From: CAZDBA01 sp965224765
GTDB lineage: Bacteria; Planctomycetota; Planctomycetia; Pirellulales; Pirellulaceae
Reading direction: 5' to 3'
Assembly (NCBI GenBank): GCA_965224765.1
Contig: CBDDAC010000026.1
Span: 124,001-188,000, forward strand
DNA length: 64,000 nt
Positions 63,347-64,000 of the stretch are shown piece by piece. Positions within the stretch are counted from its first letter, which is position 1; the number at the start of each line of letters is the position of its first letter. The notes below the pieces were generated by a model. The model did not search any database and had not been told where the DNA came from. It was given only the letters and a program-made list of their open reading frames with translations. The position numbers were made by a program, and so were the translations under genes.

Positions 63347-64000
63347 TCAAATTGAATGTGCCGAGTCCTTCAGGTTAGCTTCGAATTCTGGATCCGAGCC
63401 CGTAAACTCTCGATCACCTTCCTCCTCTCGCTTCTCGCTGGTTATCTCAACACGTTCAACGAAATCCGAAACGAATGCCGTCTTGTTTTCAATGGTGATA
63501 TTCACAAGCCGCGGACGCGATGGGTGGTCAACAACTAATCGCAGGCATGTCTCGTCATCCAACGGCAGCACGTTTCCCTTTGAAGTAATACCAAAAGGCG
63601 TCTCCGAACTCGGTGATATCTCTTGCTGCCCCAGATAGCTTTTTGTCGATTGAACATACTCATCATGAGTATTGATGGATTCAGTGATGGCGATAACTTC
63701 TGGCGCGCAGGAATGCGGGAGCGGTATTTGTGCCAGTCGATAGACCTCACTGATGTGAGATCGATAACCATTGGCAAACTCAACGATGTCATCCACACCG
63801 TTGCGGGTGTAAACACGCACGGGATTGAGTTCGTTTAGCACTTCTTGTCGCTTCGTTTGGATCGCATTCTCCATCCGTACCATTCCGTTGTCGGTTGAAA
63901 GCACCAGGTCAAAGTTGGCAATTGGGGCATCCGAAAGTTTCCAGCTACACTTCATTTCAGAGCGAGTCTTTAATGAAATGGTCAATGGGAAAACTCGGTG
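63347..64000 (-). CDS. Hypothetical protein, 5' end outside the window
   Basis: The minus-strand frame is open to the window edge (HRVFPLTISLKTRSEM...), so the start lies beyond it. At least 217 residues are visible, soluble and acidic, with EMKCSWKLSDAPIANFDLVL, KRQEVLNELNPVRVYTRNGV, GYRSHISEVYRLAQIPLPHS and a charged C-terminus EREEEGD-like before SDPEFEANLKDSAHSI. No family is recognised. Codon use looks like real coding sequence. Confidence 0.5.
   Translation of the reverse strand, partial: HRVFPLTISLKTRSEMKCSWKLSDAPIANFDLVLSTDNGMVRMENAIQTKRQEVLNELNPVRVYTRNGVDDIVEFANGYRSHISEVYRLAQIPLPHSCAPEVIAITESINTHDEYVQSTKSYLGQQEISPSSETPFGITSKGNVLPLDDETCLRLVVDHPSRPRLVNITIENKTAFVSDFVERVEITSEKREEEGDREFTGSDPEFEANLKDSAHSI

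Overview
The window (about 50% GC, compact genes on both strands, many secreted proteins) looks like a chromosomal segment of a planctomycete, most likely of the Pirellulales. The indicators are an adjacent pair encoding a planctomycete-type cytochrome c/DUF1549/DUF1553 protein and a DUF1501 protein, a PEP-CTERM protein, an EF-hand-tailed efflux adaptor, and several families of short GC-rich intergenic repeats. No rRNA, complete tRNA, CRISPR array or intact insertion sequence was seen. Taxonomy is inferred from gene content only.

Layout. (1) 1-7264: a MacAB/TolC-like tripartite ABC exporter (TolC partner cut by the window start, HlyD adaptor with EF-hands, ATPase, permease), followed by an antisense relic of a caspase-like gene (7267-7704). 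(2) 7745-13046: a lipid cluster with a CDP-alcohol phosphatidyltransferase, a CdsA-type cytidylyltransferase, an alpha/beta-hydrolase/methyltransferase fusion, a second methyltransferase and an NTF2-like membrane protein. (3) 17277-13126 (minus): a catabolic set with a PEP-hydrolase-family barrel, a Tm-1-like ATP-binding protein and an aldolase/short-chain dehydrogenase fusion. (4) 17749-23538: an M20 amidohydrolase and the convergent DUF1501 and cytochrome/DUF1553 pair; the latter has a one-base frameshift. (5) 33172-24331 (minus): a Cus-like heavy-metal efflux operon (TolC-type lipoprotein, Cys-rich secreted protein, CusB-like adaptor, CusA-like pump, four-repeat Cys-cassette protein) with a divergent DUF6370 lipoprotein. 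(6) 34541-36991: a membrane protein and a GAF histidine kinase/receiver. (7) 37438-44760: a tightly packed operon of eight genes related to the Salmonella STM4011-STM4015 set (two radical SAM proteins, sulfatase-fold hydrolase, ATP-grasp-like protein, WGR-LRR protein) with a HAD hydrolase, a DUF6745 LRR protein and a small conserved protein. Its function is unknown, and it is the best candidate here for an undescribed system. (8) 45111-58015: PEP-CTERM protein, a tRNA-Leu 3' fragment, a PAS hybrid kinase, an outer-membrane protein divergent from an MntR-like regulator with a palindromic operator, several secreted proteins of unknown function and a membrane protein. (9) 58016-64000: a globin, then a degraded region with two adjoining pseudogenes (alpha/beta hydrolase and P1 peptidase) carrying a 14-bp tandem expansion, an XRE regulator, two hypothetical genes and many repeats.

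The intergenic repeats fall into at least four modules. Three of them form hairpins, and two of those show paired base changes between copies. They are concentrated at 17.4, 24.1, 34.1, 46.4, 50.8-51.3, 59.1-59.4, 61.8-62.0 and 63.1 kb.
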